Assembly (NCBI GenBank): GCA_020051675.1
Contig: JAGVQN010000115.1
Span: forward strand, 1-32,180
Length of the DNA stretch: 32,180 bases
Direction of reading: 5' to 3'
Origin: Candidatus Brocadiia bacterium
Lineage (GTDB): Bacteria; Planctomycetota; MHYJ01; JACQXL01; JACQZI01
Part shown: positions 1-7,445 of the stretch, in pieces
How positions within the stretch are numbered: position 1 is the stretch's first letter
Layout: each line of letters opens with the position of its first letter
Program-made: the position numbers and the translations under genes
The notes under the pieces: model-generated
Databases searched by the model: none
The model's input: only the letters and a program-made list of their open reading frames with translations
What the model was told of the DNA's origin: nothing

Positions 1-553
1 CGTATCGGGACGCCCGATCGATTAAAGTTGGTAGGGGCGGGCTGGGTTCTGTAAAAGTTACCCCGCCTTGCGGGGTTACACCGCGGGTTACAATGAGGTT
101 ACGGAGGCGGCCCCGGCATTCGGCAGGACGACCGATTATTTATTATTGAATGTATCCCGACACTGCCGGTCGGGACGTCACTGCGTTCCGGAATGGTCGG
201 ATGGCTGATTAATTCTGGTAGATGTACCCCGACGTTCGTCGGGACGTCGCCATGGCTCCGGAGCCGGGATGCTGGATTATTTGAAGTATTCTGGATTAGA
301 ATACGTGCGCGTAAATGTTCTTGGATGGTTTATATAATTAAAAGAGAACACGAATTGCACGAACCTGCCCGAATGGATCGTTCAGGCGGGTGGGACGAAT
401 ACCACGAATATAAATTCTTATTAGTGTGATTCGTCTTTATTCGCCCCCCGACATTCGTCGGGGGACTCCCTATTAATCGGGGTCCCGCGGAGCGGGGTGT
501 TTAATCTTCTGGTCGTCCCGAATGTCTTGCCCAGTAGCACAGGGAGTTTTTGC
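1..553. other. Non-coding region with clustered degenerate palindromic repeats
   Basis: No convincing gene is seen. The 78-aa ORF at 193-429 has no recognisable domain or ribosome site and runs through repeat sequence. The stretch contains several short GC-rich inverted repeats (near 62-75, 155-175, 232-243 and 445-465). Parts resemble repeat copies elsewhere in the window: the GACGTCACT-N-CGTTCCG block near 175 matches the reverse complement of the copy near 12825, and TGGTTTATAT near 326 matches tails near 12876 and 21796. I read it as a graveyard of repeat copies between genes. Confidence 0.6.
442..498. repeat. Dispersed palindromic repeat, copy A
   Basis: Contains the family signature GGGACTCCCTAT-N-AATCGGGG followed by CGGAGCGGGG. 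Its reverse complement folds as GGGAC-CCC-loop-GGG-A-GTCCC. The same core is seen in copies at 12589-12652, 17611-17674 (inside ffh) and 21874-21924. Confidence 0.65.
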
Positions 554-582
554 TTGACTCTTTATAGCTCATTTGGTAACAT
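554..582 (+). promoter_or_regulatory. Sigma-70-type promoter for the phaE-phaC operon
   Basis: TTGACT (554-559), 17-nt spacer, TAACAT (577-582). Transcription would start near 589, leaving a short leader with AGGA before the phaE ATG at 615. Confidence 0.65.
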
Positions 583-614
583 ACTCCTTTCCGTTTATAT
601 AAAAGGAAATAAAT

Positions 615-1727
615 ATGAAAACCAAAGAACCAAAGAAGAATAAGTCCGCTAAAGAGAAAGAGAGTCCCCAATCTCCATTCAACAACATGAACGAAGGTAT
701 GCAGTCCTGGATGGATATGTGGAAAAAGTTTAACCAGAATATGCCCGGAATGGACGCCGCGGGAATGAACGCCTCGTTCTATCCCTCCTGGCTTAAGATG
801 TATGATGAAATTTACCGTAATTCGATGAGCCTGCCGATGGGCGGCGGCGACATGGGCGATATCTACCAGAAATTCGTGGACGCGGCTAATATCTATACCA
901 ATCTTTTCAGTTCCTGGGGCGGGATTATGGAAAAATCCGATAAGCAGTTTGGCCCGGAGCATTTAAAATCGTTCCTTAATGTCTGGATGGAAAGCCAGAA
1001 GAATATTTTCAGCCGTATGTTCGGACTGCCTCTGCCGGAAATGCCCGCCAATATTACCGATATGAAAGAATGGGCCGAGGGCGTTAAGCAGTCGCTGGAA
1101 AACTGGCAGAAGATGTATCAGGAAGATTACCGGCCGATGATGGATAACTGGCGCAAGGCCTCCGAAGACGCCCTGGAAATGATGAAGCCCGGCGTCGCGC
1201 CCGCCAAATCCAAGGAGTTTTACCAGGCGTGGATGAAGGGCTATGAATCGACTTTCGGCAAATTCCTTAAAATGCCCATGATGGGCCCTTCGCGCAATAT
1301 TTCCGATAAGATTATGAAAAGCGTGGACGCGTTTATCAAGTATTGCGGTTCGACGGCTGATTTCTATATGGTCATGTACAGCCCGAGCGCCAGCGCGGTC
1401 GAGGAGCTTTCTAAAAAGGCGTCGGAAACGCTTAAGGGCGAGGTGACTCCGGAAAAATACAAAGAATTTTACGAGTTGCTTTTAAAGACGTTTGAGGATA
1501 AATTTTACGAGCTTTTCCGCACCCCGGCTTTCGCCGATATCATGAAAAGCACCCTGGATGCCTCGCTTAATTTCCGCCACCACCACTTCGGCGTAATGGA
1601 GGAAATATTGAAAGGAACTCCTATTATTACGCGAAACGAGATGGATGAGGTTTACCAGATGCTTTATTCACTGAAGAAACGCATCAAGGAATTGGAAAAA
1701 CAGCTTAAAGATAAGAAGAAAGAATAA
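615..1727 (+). CDS. phaE: Class III PHA synthase, PhaE subunit
   Basis: This 370-aa protein is the probable non-catalytic partner of PhaC in a class III polyhydroxyalkanoate synthase, which polymerises (R)-3-hydroxyacyl-CoA at the granule surface. It is rich in Met, Trp and Lys and almost entirely helical, as PhaE proteins are. The C-terminal part has the conserved-looking FRTPAFADIM and NEMDEVYQ blocks and ends in a lysine-rich coiled coil (about residues 347-370). phaC starts 15 nt after its stop, which strongly supports the call because phaE is weakly conserved on its own. The start is set by AGGA about 10 nt upstream and by the promoter at 554-582. Family known, substrate chain length not readable. 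High confidence. Confidence 0.88.
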   Translation: MKTKEPKKNKSAKEKESPQSPFNNMNEGMQSWMDMWKKFNQNMPGMDAAGMNASFYPSWLKMYDEIYRNSMSLPMGGGDMGDIYQKFVDAANIYTNLFSSWGGIMEKSDKQFGPEHLKSFLNVWMESQKNIFSRMFGLPLPEMPANITDMKEWAEGVKQSLENWQKMYQEDYRPMMDNWRKASEDALEMMKPGVAPAKSKEFYQAWMKGYESTFGKFLKMPMMGPSRNISDKIMKSVDAFIKYCGSTADFYMVMYSPSASAVEELSKKASETLKGEVTPEKYKEFYELLLKTFEDKFYELFRTPAFADIMKSTLDASLNFRHHHFGVMEEILKGTPIITRNEMDEVYQMLYSLKKRIKELEKQLKDKKKE

Positions 1728-1742
1728 AGGGGGAGTCAAAAT

Positions 1743-2858
1743 ATGGCAGAGAATCAGACATCAACTAAAGAACATAAAAATGCCGCCTGTCTGCCAGAGC
1801 ACAGGCAGGCTTGGATGGAGGAAATGCGGAAAGTCCAACAGAGGTTTATCCAGGGCTTTAATATCTTGACCAAACCCCTGGATATTGAAGTCGGAACGAC
1901 ACCGAAAGAATTGGTTTACCAGGAAGATAAGGTTAAATTATATCATTATATCCCGGTTAAAGAGCACATGTATTCGCCCCCGATTCTGATTTCCTACGCA
2001 CTGGTCAATAAGCAATACATGCTCGACCTTCAGCCTGACCGGAGCGTGATTAAATACCTCCTGAACCAGGGGCATGAGCTTTTTATCATTGACTGGGGCT
2101 ATCCCTCCCCGGCGGATAAATACATTACCATGGAGGATTATATCGAGGAATATCTCGGCGGTTGTGTCGATAAGGTATGCGAATTAACCGGCGTTTCCCA
2201 GGTGACCTTGATGGGCATCTGCCAGGGCGGCACTTTTTCCCTTATCTACAGCGCGCTTCACCCGGAAAAGGTGAAAAACCTGGTGACGATCGTTACCCCT
2301 TTCGATTTCCATACCGATACAGGGCTTCTTAACGTCTGGTCGCAAAATATGGATATAGATAAAATGGTGGATACGCTCGGCAATATCCCCGGAGATTTTA
2401 TGAATATCGGCTTCCTGATGCTTAACCCGTTCCGCCTGATGTTTGATAAGTATATCGGATTCAGCGAGCACGCGGATGACAAGGAGTTTGTCAATAACTT
2501 TATCCGGATGGAAAAGTGGATATTCGATTCTCCTGACCAGGCAGGGGAGACCATCCGCAAGTTTGTCAGGGACTTATACCAGAAGAACCTGTTAAAAGAA
2601 AATAAGTTGAGGATCGGCGATAAAACGGTTGATGTGAAAAACATTACCATGCCGGTCTTGAATATTTTTGCCGAGTATGACAACCTCGTCCCGCCGGCCT
2701 GCTCCCGTAATTTTACGGATTATATCGGAAGCAAGGATAAAGAAAGCGCCAGTTATCCGACGGGCCATATCGGCATATTCGTAAGCGGCCGTTCGCAGAA
2801 GGAAATATGCCCGCGGCTGAGCGAATGGGTGGTTAAACACAGCTCCAAGGGTAAATAA
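1743..2858 (+). CDS. phaC: Class III PHA synthase, PhaC catalytic subunit
   Basis: A 371-aa alpha/beta-hydrolase that polymerises hydroxyacyl-CoA into PHA. The lipase-like box is GICQGG, with the nucleophilic Cys at residue 160. The remaining triad residues are Asp313 (in EYDNLVPP) and His342 (in GHIGIF). All three are shifted by the same 11 residues relative to the Cys149/Asp302/His331 triad of the Allochromatium vinosum enzyme as I recall it, so the core is collinear and intact. Length near 355-370 aa fits class III rather than the larger class I/II enzymes. A GGGGGAG ribosome site precedes the ATG. Its product works with PhaE, and a PhaJ-like hydratase follows, so fatty-acid-derived monomers are likely. 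Very high confidence. Confidence 0.95.
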   Translation: MAENQTSTKEHKNAACLPEHRQAWMEEMRKVQQRFIQGFNILTKPLDIEVGTTPKELVYQEDKVKLYHYIPVKEHMYSPPILISYALVNKQYMLDLQPDRSVIKYLLNQGHELFIIDWGYPSPADKYITMEDYIEEYLGGCVDKVCELTGVSQVTLMGICQGGTFSLIYSALHPEKVKNLVTIVTPFDFHTDTGLLNVWSQNMDIDKMVDTLGNIPGDFMNIGFLMLNPFRLMFDKYIGFSEHADDKEFVNNFIRMEKWIFDSPDQAGETIRKFVRDLYQKNLLKENKLRIGDKTVDVKNITMPVLNIFAEYDNLVPPACSRNFTDYIGSKDKESASYPTGHIGIFVSGRSQKEICPRLSEWVVKHSSKGK

Positions 2859-2884
2859 AAATAGCGATTTATTAAAAATAGGGC

Positions 2885-2913
2885 TTGACAAATCGAGTTT
2901 ATAAATATATAAT
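2885..2913 (+). promoter_or_regulatory. Perfect consensus sigma-70 promoter, probable leaderless start
   Basis: TTGACA (2885-2890), 17-nt spacer, TATAAT (2908-2913). The next ATG is at 2923, only 9 nt past the -10 box, so transcription would begin at or within about 3 nt of the start codon. No Shine-Dalgarno sequence is present. Confidence 0.8.
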
Positions 2914-2922
2914 ATTAAAAAT

Positions 2923-3333
2923 ATGAAATACGCAGATATAAAAATCGGTGACAAGGCTTCTTTTTCCAAGACCATTTCCGAGGCGGATATATACACCTTT
3001 GCCGGGGTTTCCGGAGATTTTAATCCAGTCCATATCAACGAAGAATTCGCCAAGAACGGCCTCTTTAAGACGCGCATCGCGCACGGTTTTCTTGTTGGCA
3101 GTTTTATTTCCACGGTTTTAGGCACCCAGCTGCCCGGGCCGAATACGATTTACCTAGCGCAGGAGCTGAAATTCAAGGCGCCGGTTAAAATCGGCGAGAC
3201 CCTGACCGCCGAATGCGAAGTCCTGGAAAAGAACGATGAAAAGAAAATCCTCAAGCTTAAAACCACCGTGCGGAACCAGACCGGCGCGCCGGTTATCGAA
3301 GGAACCGCCACGGTAATGAAATACGAGAAGTAA
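2923..3333 (+). CDS. phaJ: MaoC-like (R)-specific enoyl-CoA hydratase
   Basis: A 136-aa single hot-dog-fold protein of the MaoC/PhaJ family. It carries the hydratase-2 signature AGVSGDFNPVH, giving the catalytic Asp32 and His37 pair, followed by IAHGFLVGSF. Length matches PhaJ (about 134-140 aa). PhaJ hydrates trans-2-enoyl-CoA from beta-oxidation to (R)-3-hydroxyacyl-CoA, the monomer for PHA synthase, and position after phaEC fits this role. A related acyl-CoA dehydratase with another role cannot be excluded. It has its own perfect consensus promoter and no ribosome binding site, so the mRNA is probably leaderless. A structured spacer separates it from the phasin-like gene. Confidence 0.85.
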   Translation: MKYADIKIGDKASFSKTISEADIYTFAGVSGDFNPVHINEEFAKNGLFKTRIAHGFLVGSFISTVLGTQLPGPNTIYLAQELKFKAPVKIGETLTAECEVLEKNDEKKILKLKTTVRNQTGAPVIEGTATVMKYEK

Positions 3334-3349
3334 GTAAAGGGTTTCAGAG

Positions 3350-3408
3350 CATCATCCCGCTATGCGGGAAGAGTATCAGATTGATAATCTGTAACGGGAA
3401 GGATGGTG
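3350..3408 (+). promoter_or_regulatory. Structured leader that may mask the phasin ribosome site
   Basis: The arms CATCATCC (3350-3357) and GGATGGTG (3401-3408) pair over 8 bp, enclosing two small hairpins: CCCGC-tat-GCGGG and CAGATT-gat-AATCTG. The 3' arm overlaps AAGGA, the best ribosome site for the ATG at 3416, so the fold could limit translation. Folding is inferred by eye. Confidence 0.4.
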
Positions 3409-3415
3409 ACGCGCG

Positions 3416-3772
3416 ATGAGCAATATATTTGACCATGAACATATGAGAAAGGAATTATTGGATTGGATAGATAATTACGGAGAGGGGGTGAAAAAGATGT
3501 TCGACCAGCAGAAAGTTGCCCAGGAGGTTTTTAATCTGACCAAGAATTATTGGACGACCACGATGGATATGATGTCCACTTTCCAGGAACAGAATGAGAA
3601 GGTGTGGAATACTCTTCTGGACCAGGGATTAGTTGCGCAGAATGAAGGCAAGAAGATGCTTCAGGACTGGCTTAATCGGTCAAAACAAGCCCAGGAACAG
3701 TTTACCAAGACGATGGAAGACAACTGGAAAAAAGCCGAAACCGCGTTCGGTTCCACAAAAACAACCAAGTAA
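3416..3772 (+). CDS. Phasin-like PHA granule-associated protein
   Basis: A 118-aa, cysteine-free, strongly helical and highly charged protein with many Gln, Lys and Trp residues (for example FNLTKNYW and WLNRSKQAQEQF). This amphipathic character, the small size and its place right after phaE-phaC-phaJ fit a phasin, a protein that coats PHA granules and limits their size. No diagnostic motif is visible, so the family call rests on composition and context. The ATG at 3416 follows AAGGATGG at about 12 nt. A hairpin terminator follows the stop. Alternative: an unrelated small helical protein. Confidence 0.6.
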   Translation: MSNIFDHEHMRKELLDWIDNYGEGVKKMFDQQKVAQEVFNLTKNYWTTTMDMMSTFQEQNEKVWNTLLDQGLVAQNEGKKMLQDWLNRSKQAQEQFTKTMEDNWKKAETAFGSTKTTK

Positions 3773-3783
3773 AACATCATATG

Positions 3784-3819
3784 CAGGGAGCGTCCCGAAG
3801 TCATATTGGGGCGCCCCTG
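3784..3819 (+). terminator. Hairpin terminator after the PHA cluster
   Basis: CAGGGAGCGTCCC and GGGGCGCCCCTG form a strong, slightly imperfect stem 12 nt after the phasin-like stop. Only a weak T-rich tail (ttctt) follows. Confidence 0.5.
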
Positions 3820-3864
3820 TTCTTCCCCGCCGAAAAGCCCTTTAGCTTAAGTTTATTATATTAT

Positions 3865-3893
3865 TTGCAATAACGGTAAAAGTTGATTATACT
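3865..3893 (+). promoter_or_regulatory. Sigma-70-type promoter for the AOR gene
   Basis: TTGCAA (3865-3870), 17-nt spacer, TATACT (3888-3893). Expected start near 3900, giving a leader of about 34 nt that contains AAGGAGA ahead of the ATG at 3934. Confidence 0.65.
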
Positions 3894-3933
3894 ACGGCTA
3901 TAAATAATCTTTAAATTAGAAAGGAGAGCATAT

Positions 3934-5748
3934 ATGTTCGGTTACGGCGGAAACATCTTGAGAATTAATCTCTCTGGCGGTAAAATAACGAAATCGCCCA
4001 CCCCGGAAAAACTGATAAAAGACTATATCGGTGGCCGTGGATTCACGGCAAAGATTCTCTATGACGAGCTTAAACCGGGCATAGACCCTTTCGGGCCGGA
4101 TAATAAAGTGGTCATTGCTTCAGGTCCTCTTTCCGGGTTATTCGTTCCGGGCGCCGGTAAAATCACTTTTGCTTCTAAATCTCCGGCTACCAATTCTTAC
4201 GGCGACAGCAATATGGGCGGCCATCTTGCTTCAGAAATAAAATACGCCGGTTATGATGCCATTATCCTGGAAGGAACCGCCGCCAAACCTTCTTATATAT
4301 ACATAAATAATGATAAGGTTGAAATCCGCGATGCCGGCAAATACTGGGGCAAAGGCGCTATTAGCACGGAAAAGATGTTGAAAGACGACCTCGGCGAGGA
4401 ATTCCAGATTGCCACCATCGGGCCGGCTGGCGAGAATAAAGTTAAATTCGCCTGTATTTCGCATGATTTCGGCAGGCAGGCAGGCAGAACCGGCATAGGA
4501 GCGGTATTGGGTAATAAAAATATCAAAGCCGTGGCTATCCGCGGAAGCAAATCGCTTAAGGTTGCTGATCCCAAGGAGCTGCAGGCATTAACCAAAAAGG
4601 CGATTAAGGAATGTGCCAGCCATCCGGGTTTCAAAATGTGGGTGGCTCAGGGAACAGCATCGGTTACGGTCTGGTCTAATGAACAGGGTTCTTTCCCGAC
4701 CCGTAATTTCCAGAGCGGCCAGTTTAAGGATTACCGGAAAATAAGCGGCGATGTCATGCTTAAGGAAACCATCATTACCAACAAAGCCTGTTTCGGCTGC
4801 CCGACCGCCTGCGGTAAATACGCCAAGGTTAAAAAAGACGGCAAGGAATATTATGTTGAAGGCCCGGAATACGAAACCGCCGCGCTTATCGGAGGCGATT
4901 GCGCCGTTGCCAATATTACGGATTTGACCTATGCCAACTGGCTCTGCGATGAATTAGGGCTTGACACCATTTCCGGCGGGAGCGTGGTTGCCTTTGCCAT
5001 GGAATGTTACGAAAAAGGCATTATCACCAATGAAGATACCGGCGGGGTGGAGCTGAAATTCGGTGACATAAAGTCGTTTGATAAGATGATTAATATGATT
5101 GCCCGCCGGGAAGGAATCGGCAATATCCTGGCTGACGGAGTCCGTGAAGCCGCCGTTAAATTCGGCAAGGGCTCGGAGAAATTCGCCATGCAGGTAAAAG
5201 GGTTGGAGATATCCGGTTACGAATCGCGCAAGGCGCCGGCAATGATGCTGGCTTATATGACCTGCGATATCGGGGCGCATCACAACCGCGCTTGGGCGAT
5301 TACTCACGATATCGCCGCGGGACGTGATAAGATAGAAGGCAAAGCGGCTAAAGTTATCGAACTCCAGCACCTGCGGCCTCTTTTCGATATGGTTGGCTGT
5401 TGCCGCTTGCAGTGGATAGAAACCGGGATGTCGCCCGAATACTATCCTAAAATGCTTAAAGCCGCCACCGGTTTGGATTATACGTTGGATGAATTGTTAA
5501 AGTGCTCGGAACGCGTCTGGAACCTTAACAGATTGTTCCTGATACGGGAGCATAAGGATTACGGCCGCCACTTTGATTATCCGCCCGCCAGGTTTTATGA
5601 GGAAAAAGTCCAGAACGGGCCGACCCAGGGCAGTATTGTCAAGAAGGAAGATATTGAACGCCTTTTGGATGAATACTATACCTTGCGCGGCTGGGATAAA
5701 AACGGCAAGCCGGGTCAGGCGAAGTTGAAAGAACTGGGTTTGGTTTAA
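3934..5748 (+). CDS. aor: Aldehyde:ferredoxin oxidoreductase, tungsten-cofactor family
   Basis: A 604-aa cytoplasmic oxidoreductase, normal length for the AOR family, which oxidises aldehydes to acids with ferredoxin using a tungstopterin and a [4Fe-4S] cluster. The N-terminal domain is typical (GGRGFTAKILYDEL, ASGPLSG, GGHLASEIKYAGYDAI). The cluster ligands are CFGCPTAC (Cys286, Cys289, Cys293) and a distal Cys at 489/490 (VGCCRLQW). The C-terminus has the usual RGWDKNGKP ending. Start is supported by AAGGAG 7 nt from the ATG. cstA begins 10 nt after the stop, so the two are co-transcribed. The actual aldehyde or acyl substrate cannot be read; the family also includes BamB-like aryl-CoA reductases. 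The enzyme implies anaerobic metabolism. Confidence 0.9.
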   Translation: MFGYGGNILRINLSGGKITKSPTPEKLIKDYIGGRGFTAKILYDELKPGIDPFGPDNKVVIASGPLSGLFVPGAGKITFASKSPATNSYGDSNMGGHLASEIKYAGYDAIILEGTAAKPSYIYINNDKVEIRDAGKYWGKGAISTEKMLKDDLGEEFQIATIGPAGENKVKFACISHDFGRQAGRTGIGAVLGNKNIKAVAIRGSKSLKVADPKELQALTKKAIKECASHPGFKMWVAQGTASVTVWSNEQGSFPTRNFQSGQFKDYRKISGDVMLKETIITNKACFGCPTACGKYAKVKKDGKEYYVEGPEYETAALIGGDCAVANITDLTYANWLCDELGLDTISGGSVVAFAMECYEKGIITNEDTGGVELKFGDIKSFDKMINMIARREGIGNILADGVREAAVKFGKGSEKFAMQVKGLEISGYESRKAPAMMLAYMTCDIGAHHNRAWAITHDIAAGRDKIEGKAAKVIELQHLRPLFDMVGCCRLQWIETGMSPEYYPKMLKAATGLDYTLDELLKCSERVWNLNRLFLIREHKDYGRHFDYPPARFYEEKVQNGPTQGSIVKKEDIERLLDEYYTLRGWDKNGKPGQAKLKELGLV

Positions 5749-5758
5749 GTTATCGTTT

Positions 5759-7444
5759 ATGAGCATTTTCCCCGTTGTGTCAATCGGGTTGCTTTTGCTT
5801 CTGGCCGGGTATGTTTTTTACGGGCGGTTTCTCTCCCGTTATTTTCAACTTGACCGCAATGCGCGCACTCCTGCCGTTGAACTGAACGACGGCATTGATT
5901 ACGTCCCTGCTGATAAATCATTGCTTTTAGGGCAGCATTTCTCGGCCATTTCGGCGGCCGGGCCGATTGTCGGCCCGATTATGGCCGGCTTATTATTCGG
6001 ATGGCTGCCGGCAATGATATGGATTATTGTCGGCTCGATATTTATCGGCGGGGTACATGATTTTTCCACACTTATAGCCTCGGTTCGCCATAAGGCGCTT
6101 TCCATCGGGGAGATTGTCAGGCAGCATATCAGCAAAACCGGTTTTTTATTATTCCTTGTCTTTATCTGGTTTACGCTTATATATGTGATAATCGCTTTTA
6201 CCGATATTACGGCTAATACCTTTATGGCAAAAGACGCCAATACGGCATACGGCCCGGCCGTGGCGGTTTCATCGGTTGTTTATCTGTTCCTGGGATTGAT
6301 TATGGGCGTATGTTTATATAAATTCAAGGTGCCGTTATGGCTGGCGACTGTGATATTTATCCCGCTGGTATTATTTTCCATCTGGCTCGGGCCAAAGTTG
6401 CCTGAATGTCTCCTGAATATGTTCGCCTCGCCCGGCGTAAAGGGGTGGGGTTTTATACTTTTGATTTATTGCTTTATCGCTTCGGTTATCCCGATGTGGC
6501 TGTTGCTCCAGCCGCGCGGTTATTTGGGCGGCTGTTTTTTATACGGAACTATTTTCGCCTGTTTAATCGGGGTGATTTTCGGTAATTTTAATATTAATTA
6601 TCCGGCGCTTAACTTAAAAGGCTTATCCAGCGCTTTTAACGAGACTAAATCTCTTTTTCCTGTGCTGTTTATCACGGTTGCCTGCGGGGCGATTTCCGGT
6701 TTCCACGCGATTGTCGCCTCCGGCACCACTTCCAAGCAAATAAAATACGAAACAGATACCAAACCGGTCGGTTACGGCAGTATGATTTTGGAGGCGGTGG
6801 TCGCGCTCTTCGCCCTTTCCACAATAATGTTTCTTATCCCTGACCCTGCCAACCTCAAGAAAGATCCGAGTGATATTTACGCCAATGGCGTGGCAAATTA
6901 TGCGGGATTATTGGGGGTAGATTTCAGTATTGCTTATCCTTTTGCGCTGCTTGCTTTTTCCACTTTCGTTTACGATACGCTGGATGTTTGCACCAGGCTG
7001 GGCCGGTATGTCTTCCAGGAATTGACCGGATGGCATGGCAAAACCGCCCCTTACATTGCAACCCTGGCAACGCTTGCCATTCCTTTTATTTTCCTTTCTG
7101 TTACCGGCGAAAAAGCCTATAAGGTTGCCTGGGATGTTTTCGGGACAAGTAACCAGCTCTTAGCCAGCCTGACATTGTTGGGTATTTCCGTCTGGCTCTG
7201 GCGTAGAGGGAAAAATCCTTTCGTGACGTTAATTCCCATGTTTTTTATAATGGTGATGACTTTCTGGTCGCTTATTATGCTCATTATTCCGCGCGCCGGG
7301 AAAATTCTCGGCGGGGGAGTGATGGACGTGCAGGGGATGGTTGTCCTGGTGTCTTCCGTAATACTTTTCATCCTGGCTGTTTGCGTTATCGTGGTGACCG
7401 TTTTTGTAGTCAGCCGTGGCAGGGAAAAGCCGGTGCGGGATTAA
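5759..7444 (+). CDS. cstA: CstA-family carbon starvation / peptide or pyruvate transporter
   Basis: A 561-aa polytopic membrane protein whose hydrophobic segments span nearly the whole length. The conserved CstA core is obvious: GQHFSAISAAGPIVGPIMAG, GGVHDF, SIGEI, then GFHAIVASGTTSKQI, FVYDTLDVCTRLGRY and AWDVFGTSNQLLA. It is shorter than E. coli CstA (about 700 aa), lacking the extra C-terminal part, as many CstA homologues do. Members import peptides or pyruvate. It starts 10 nt after the aor stop with no clear ribosome site, suggesting translational coupling. It ends 1 nt from the convergent RCC1 gene, so there is no room for a separate terminator. Confidence 0.9.
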   Translation: MSIFPVVSIGLLLLLAGYVFYGRFLSRYFQLDRNARTPAVELNDGIDYVPADKSLLLGQHFSAISAAGPIVGPIMAGLLFGWLPAMIWIIVGSIFIGGVHDFSTLIASVRHKALSIGEIVRQHISKTGFLLFLVFIWFTLIYVIIAFTDITANTFMAKDANTAYGPAVAVSSVVYLFLGLIMGVCLYKFKVPLWLATVIFIPLVLFSIWLGPKLPECLLNMFASPGVKGWGFILLIYCFIASVIPMWLLLQPRGYLGGCFLYGTIFACLIGVIFGNFNINYPALNLKGLSSAFNETKSLFPVLFITVACGAISGFHAIVASGTTSKQIKYETDTKPVGYGSMILEAVVALFALSTIMFLIPDPANLKKDPSDIYANGVANYAGLLGVDFSIAYPFALLAFSTFVYDTLDVCTRLGRYVFQELTGWHGKTAPYIATLATLAIPFIFLSVTGEKAYKVAWDVFGTSNQLLASLTLLGISVWLWRRGKNPFVTLIPMFFIMVMTFWSLIMLIIPRAGKILGGGVMDVQGMVVLVSSVILFILAVCVIVVTVFVVSRGREKPVRD

Positions 7445-7445
7445 T

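Noticed and set aside
193-429. 78-aa plus-strand ORF at the left edge
   Set aside because: No domain, no ribosome site, composition set by the palindromic repeats it crosses.
501-962. 153-aa minus-strand ORF
   Set aside because: Overlaps phaE and its promoter in the opposite direction; a shadow of phaE codon bias.
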